Of a stretch of 64,000 bases of DNA, positions 61,137 to 64,000 are shown in pieces. The notes below the pieces were generated by a model. It had not been told where the DNA came from. It saw nothing but the letters and a program-made list of their open reading frames with translations, and did not search any database. The stretch comes from Janthinobacterium rivuli (GTDB lineage Bacteria > Pseudomonadota > Gammaproteobacteria > Burkholderiales > Burkholderiaceae_D). The position numbers and the translations under genes were made by a program. The stretch spans positions 124,001 through 188,000 of the forward strand of contig NZ_WFLJ01000008.1 in the NCBI RefSeq assembly GCF_009208735.1, given 5' to 3'. Numbering within the stretch: the stretch's first letter is position 1; the number at the start of each line of letters is the position of its first letter.

Positions 61137-61943
61137 TCACGCTGCCTGCGCAAACGCAAACAGCGCGTCGAGCACGGCGTCCGGCTGCTCGGCCATCAAT
61201 TCGTGCCCGCTGTCGACCTGCACCACCGTGCCATGCGCGATGGCAGACGTGAGCAGCTTGGTCGATTTGGGTGGCGTCATCATGTCGCGTGCGCCGAAAA
61301 TGAATAAAGTGGGGCAGTGTACCGAAGCGGCGGCGATTTCTCCGTTCGCGTAGGCATTGCACGCATAAAAATCCGTGTGAAACACGTGATCGGGGTTGAG
61401 GGCGGCGATGCGCTGTTTCAAGCGCCGCGCGCCGCCCATGGCATAGAAGCCGGGGCCGGGAAACGACGGCTTTTGCGCGATCGACGAGTGCGACCAGATA
61501 TTGACCATGTCAATGGCCGCCTGTTCGTCGTGCAGCGACGTTTCCAGCAGCGCGGGCGAGACCTTCATCGGGTAGGTGGAACCGAGCATGGCCAGGTGGC
61601 TGACGCGCTCCGGCGCCAGGAATGTCGCTTCCAGAGCGATCAATGAACCCATGCTGTGGCCGATCAGCATGGCCTTGGGCGCGCCGGCCGCGTCCAGCAC
61701 GGCCAGTATCCAGCGCGCCAGTTCCTCGACGCTGGCTTTCGCCGCGCCGCCGCTGCGGCCATGGCCCGGCAAGTCGACGGCCAGCACGTTCCAGCCGTGA
61801 TGGGCGAAATAGCGCGTCTGCAGGGCCCACACGGAATGGTCGTTCTGCGCGCCGTGGATGAAGACGGCCGTCGGCTGGCCCGGCTTGAAGGGTTTGCCGC
61901 CCGTGTAGCAGTAGGCGACGGTATTGTCGATGGTGAGCAGCAT
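61137..61943 (-). CDS. Alpha/beta hydrolase
   Basis: 268 residues. Oxyanion region VFIHGAQNDHSVW, nucleophile elbow LIGHSMGSLIALEATF, acid region LFIFGARDMMTPPKS and catalytic His in VDSGHELMAEQPD are all present. Starts one base after the metY stop (TGAGATG), so the enzyme is co-expressed with sulfhydrylase; a role in releasing or trimming a sulfur-related ester is only a guess. Confidence 0.85.
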   Translation of the reverse strand: MLLTIDNTVAYCYTGGKPFKPGQPTAVFIHGAQNDHSVWALQTRYFAHHGWNVLAVDLPGHGRSGGAAKASVEELARWILAVLDAAGAPKAMLIGHSMGSLIALEATFLAPERVSHLAMLGSTYPMKVSPALLETSLHDEQAAIDMVNIWSHSSIAQKPSFPGPGFYAMGGARRLKQRIAALNPDHVFHTDFYACNAYANGEIAAASVHCPTLFIFGARDMMTPPKSTKLLTSAIAHGTVVQVDSGHELMAEQPDAVLDALFAFAQAA

Positions 61944-61944
61944 C

Positions 61945-63255
61945 TCATGCGCCTTTCTGCGACAGTTTCAGGCCGCGGGCCAGGTCTTCGATCAAGTCAT
62001 CCGCGTCTTCCAGGCCGACGGACAAACGCATGGTGCCCTGCGTGATGCCCGCCTGCGCCAGTTGATCGTCGGGCACGCGGAAGTGCGTGGTGGAGGCGGG
62101 ATGGATGACGAGCGATTTGGCGTCGCCCACGTTGGCCAGGTGCGAAAAGATCTTCAGGCTGTCGACGAAGCGCTGGCCGGCCGCGCGGTCGCCGCGCAGG
62201 CGGAAGGTGAACACGCCGCCCGCGCCTTTCGGCAGCAGCGTTTTCGCCAGTTCGTAATCGGGATGCGAGGGCAGTTCGGGGTAGGAGACGGATTCCACGG
62301 CCGGATTGGCCAGCAAAAAGTCGATGATCTTGCGCGTGTTGGCCACGTGGCGGTCCATGCGCAAGCCCAGGGTTTCGATGCCTTGCAAGATGGCGAAGGC
62401 ATTGTGCGGGCTCATGACGGCGCCGAAATCGCGCAAGCCTTCGCGCCGCGCGCGCAGGGCGAACGGCGCCACCGTCGACTCTTCGGCGAAGACCATGCCG
62501 TGGAAGCCGTCATACGGTTCGCACAGTTCGGCGAAGCGGCCCGACTTGTCGTAGGCCGCCTGCCAGTCGAAGGTGCCGCCATCGACGAGCAGGCCGCCGA
62601 TGGCCGTGCCATGGCCGCATAAAAACTTGGTGGCCGAGTGGAACACCAGGTCGGCGCCGTGCTCGAAGGGGCGCAGCAGATACGGCGTGGTAAACGTCGA
62701 ATCGAGCATCAGCGGCAAGTGATGTTCGTGCGCCAGGGCGGCGATCCGGGGGATGTCCAGCACGTCGAGGCCGGGATTGCCCAGGGTTTCGGCGAAGAGT
62801 ACTTTCGTATTCGGGCGGATGGCGGCGCGCCAGGCATCCGCGTCGCGCGGGTCGACAAAGGTCGTCTCGATGCCGAAGCGTTTCAAGGTATAGGCCAGCA
62901 GGTTGTGCGAGCCGCCGTACAGGGCGCGCGAGGCGACGATGTGCGAACCGGCGCCGGCGATGGTGGACAAGCCCAGGTGCATGGCGGCCTGGCCGCTGGC
63001 CGTGGCGAGGCCGGCCACGCCCCCTTCGAGTGCGGCGATGCGTTCTTCCAGCACGGCGTTGGTTGGATTCGAGATGCGCGAGTAGACGTGGCCGGCCCGC
63101 TCCATATTGAACAGCGAGGCCGCATGTTCCGAGCTCTTGAAGGCGAACGAAGAGGTGAAATGGATGGGCGTGGCGCGCGCGCCCGTCGCCGGGTCGGGCG
63201 CTGCGCCCGCATGCAGGGATAAAGTATCGAAACCGGGGTATTTCGGGCCGCTCAT
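61945..63255 (-). CDS. metY: O-acetylhomoserine/O-succinylhomoserine sulfhydrylase family
   Basis: 436 residues from the ATG at 63255 with GGAG in front; the longer frame to 63312 adds unrelated residues. Cys/Met-metabolism PLP enzyme: THFTSSFAFK-type start (TPIHFTSSFAFKSSEHAASL), YSRISNPTNAVLEERIAALE, the Schiff-base Lys in DLVFHSATKFLCGHG and the C-terminal ESVSYPELPSHPDY. It makes homocysteine from acylated homoserine and sulfide, or acts as a related gamma-lyase. Divergent from the 2OG oxygenase gene. Confidence 0.88.
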   Translation of the reverse strand: MSGPKYPGFDTLSLHAGAAPDPATGARATPIHFTSSFAFKSSEHAASLFNMERAGHVYSRISNPTNAVLEERIAALEGGVAGLATASGQAAMHLGLSTIAGAGSHIVASRALYGGSHNLLAYTLKRFGIETTFVDPRDADAWRAAIRPNTKVLFAETLGNPGLDVLDIPRIAALAHEHHLPLMLDSTFTTPYLLRPFEHGADLVFHSATKFLCGHGTAIGGLLVDGGTFDWQAAYDKSGRFAELCEPYDGFHGMVFAEESTVAPFALRARREGLRDFGAVMSPHNAFAILQGIETLGLRMDRHVANTRKIIDFLLANPAVESVSYPELPSHPDYELAKTLLPKGAGGVFTFRLRGDRAAGQRFVDSLKIFSHLANVGDAKSLVIHPASTTHFRVPDDQLAQAGITQGTMRLSVGLEDADDLIEDLARGLKLSQKGA

Positions 63256-63409
63256 GGTGTCTCCGCCAAGTTTTATAGTGGCAAGATCGTAACCTGATTT
63301 GCAGCGGAGCAAAAGGGCTCCTGTGCAGGGCGCATGGCGCCGTGCTGGCGGGTGGCGCGTGTAACCTGCAGTGTAAAAAAAGTGACCGGCACGGTGCGGC
63401 GGTGGTAGG

Positions 63410-63427
63410 ATATCGGATCAGCGATAT
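63410..63427. promoter_or_regulatory. Inverted repeat between metY and the 2OG oxygenase gene
   Basis: ATATCG-GATCAG-CGATAT is a perfect repeat with 6-base arms, about 150 bases from the metY start and 91 from the oxygenase start. The rest of the 263-base region shows no gene. Operator function is inferred from symmetry and position. Confidence 0.35.
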
Positions 63428-63518
63428 TCGGGCTGTTTGACCTGTGCGCGTGCGCCGCGCCGCAGGGAAGGCGGCTACGTGCCAGCGAAATCCTGGGCTT
63501 CAGGCGAACTCTCATCGC

Positions 63519-64000
63519 ATGTCCACCAAGAAAGATTTTATGCCCGCAATATCGTTCGACGGCGCCCTTGCCGTGCCCGGACCTTCTATCGTCGACGGCC
63601 TGTGCCACGCAGGCTGGCTCATGCAAGAGCATTTTATCTCCCCTGAACTGAGCCGCCAGCTGGCCGCCGAATGCGTGCAATCCATGCTCAGCGGCAAGAT
63701 GAAGGGTGCCGGCGTGGGCAGCGGCCATGCACCGCTGCTGCAGCCGGACATCCGCGGCGACCATATCGAATGGCTGGAAACGGGCCGCTCAGCCGCTTGC
63801 GACCGCTACCTGGAACACATGGAAACGCTGCGCTGCATGCTCAACCGCGAGCTGTTCCTGGGACTGGACGAGTACGAAAGCCATTTCGCCCTGTACGCGC
63901 CGGGCGCCTTTTACCGGGCTCATCTGGACCGTTTCCGCGACGACGACAAGCGCACCGTGTCCGTCGTGCTGTACCTGAACGATGACTGGCTGCCCGAACA
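63519..64000 (+). CDS. 2OG-Fe(II) dioxygenase, SM-20/PKHD type (C-terminus off window)
   Basis: At least 160 residues from the ATG at 63519 to the window edge; an ATG at 63540 is an alternative start. Visible are LYAPGAFYRAHLDRF, where His and Asp form the first two iron ligands, and RTVSVVLYLNDDWLPE, the strand before the second His (outside the window). Such enzymes hydroxylate a protein side chain or small molecule using 2-oxoglutarate. Confidence 0.8.
   Translation, partial: MSTKKDFMPAISFDGALAVPGPSIVDGLCHAGWLMQEHFISPELSRQLAAECVQSMLSGKMKGAGVGSGHAPLLQPDIRGDHIEWLETGRSAACDRYLEHMETLRCMLNRELFLGLDEYESHFALYAPGAFYRAHLDRFRDDDKRTVSVVLYLNDDWLPE

Overview
The window looks like the chromosome of a high-GC betaproteobacterium, most likely an Oxalobacteraceae member of the Janthinobacterium/Massilia kind. 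This is inferred from gene content (Cpx-type two-component system, DUF1501/DUF1800 pair, compact operons, long ThyA, FadL, TonB receptor) and base composition; no rRNA or marker gene is present to prove it. There are no tRNA or rRNA genes, no CRISPR array and no recognisable insertion sequence or prophage. Coding density is very high and many neighbours overlap by 1 to 13 bases. Layout: 1-9.9 kb is mostly housekeeping: a truncated SUV3-like helicase, a methyltransferase, comEC, an AT-richer orphan membrane gene beside a small gene remnant, a LysR regulator divergent from a TSUP transporter with a textbook T-N11-A box between them, a HAD hydrolase, an alpha/beta hydrolase and dcd. 10-19.4 kb holds a PrpF-like isomerase, a CpxRA-like two-component system with three TTTAC-N5-TTTAC boxes in front of its probable targets (a Spy/CpxP-like gene plus a downstream low-complexity gene, and a FlxA-like coiled-coil gene), an intradiol dioxygenase-like lipoprotein and the secreted DUF1501/DUF1800 pair. 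The most unusual part is 19.7-29.5 kb. Eight closely packed plus-strand genes follow a sigma-54 promoter match (TGGCAT-N5-TTGCA). They encode three paralogous small proteins (acidic helix, small-residue hydrophobic core in two of them, shared C-terminal tail), an HExxH...E metallopeptidase-like protein, a 720-residue protein of unknown family, an alpha-oxoamine-synthase-like PLP enzyme, a GIY-YIG protein with an acidic Trp/Glu leader, and a frameshifted amidohydrolase. A convergent sigma-54 activator gene closes the locus and is the obvious candidate regulator. I know of no named system with this composition and propose it as a candidate undescribed locus. 29.5-46 kb: a large Orn/Lys/Arg decarboxylase with an attenuator-like hairpin at its start, folA, an alpha/beta hydrolase, a three-gene Ter (TerD/TerA-like/TerF-like) stress set, a TonB receptor with a Gly/Pro tail, an SMI1/KNR4 protein coupled to a long-form thyA, a GGDEF-EAL protein and fadL behind a palindromic operator. 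46-56 kb is one long minus-strand run: wrbA, DUF2069, FAD oxidase, DUF4124, FtsX-type permease, AttH/CrtC-like protein, ABC exporter, leuE-like exporter, threonine aldolase. 56-64 kb has a YihY protein, a WG-repeat protein and a PoNi-type immunity-like fusion downstream of an alpha/beta hydrolase and metY, and a truncated 2OG-Fe(II) oxygenase at the right edge.
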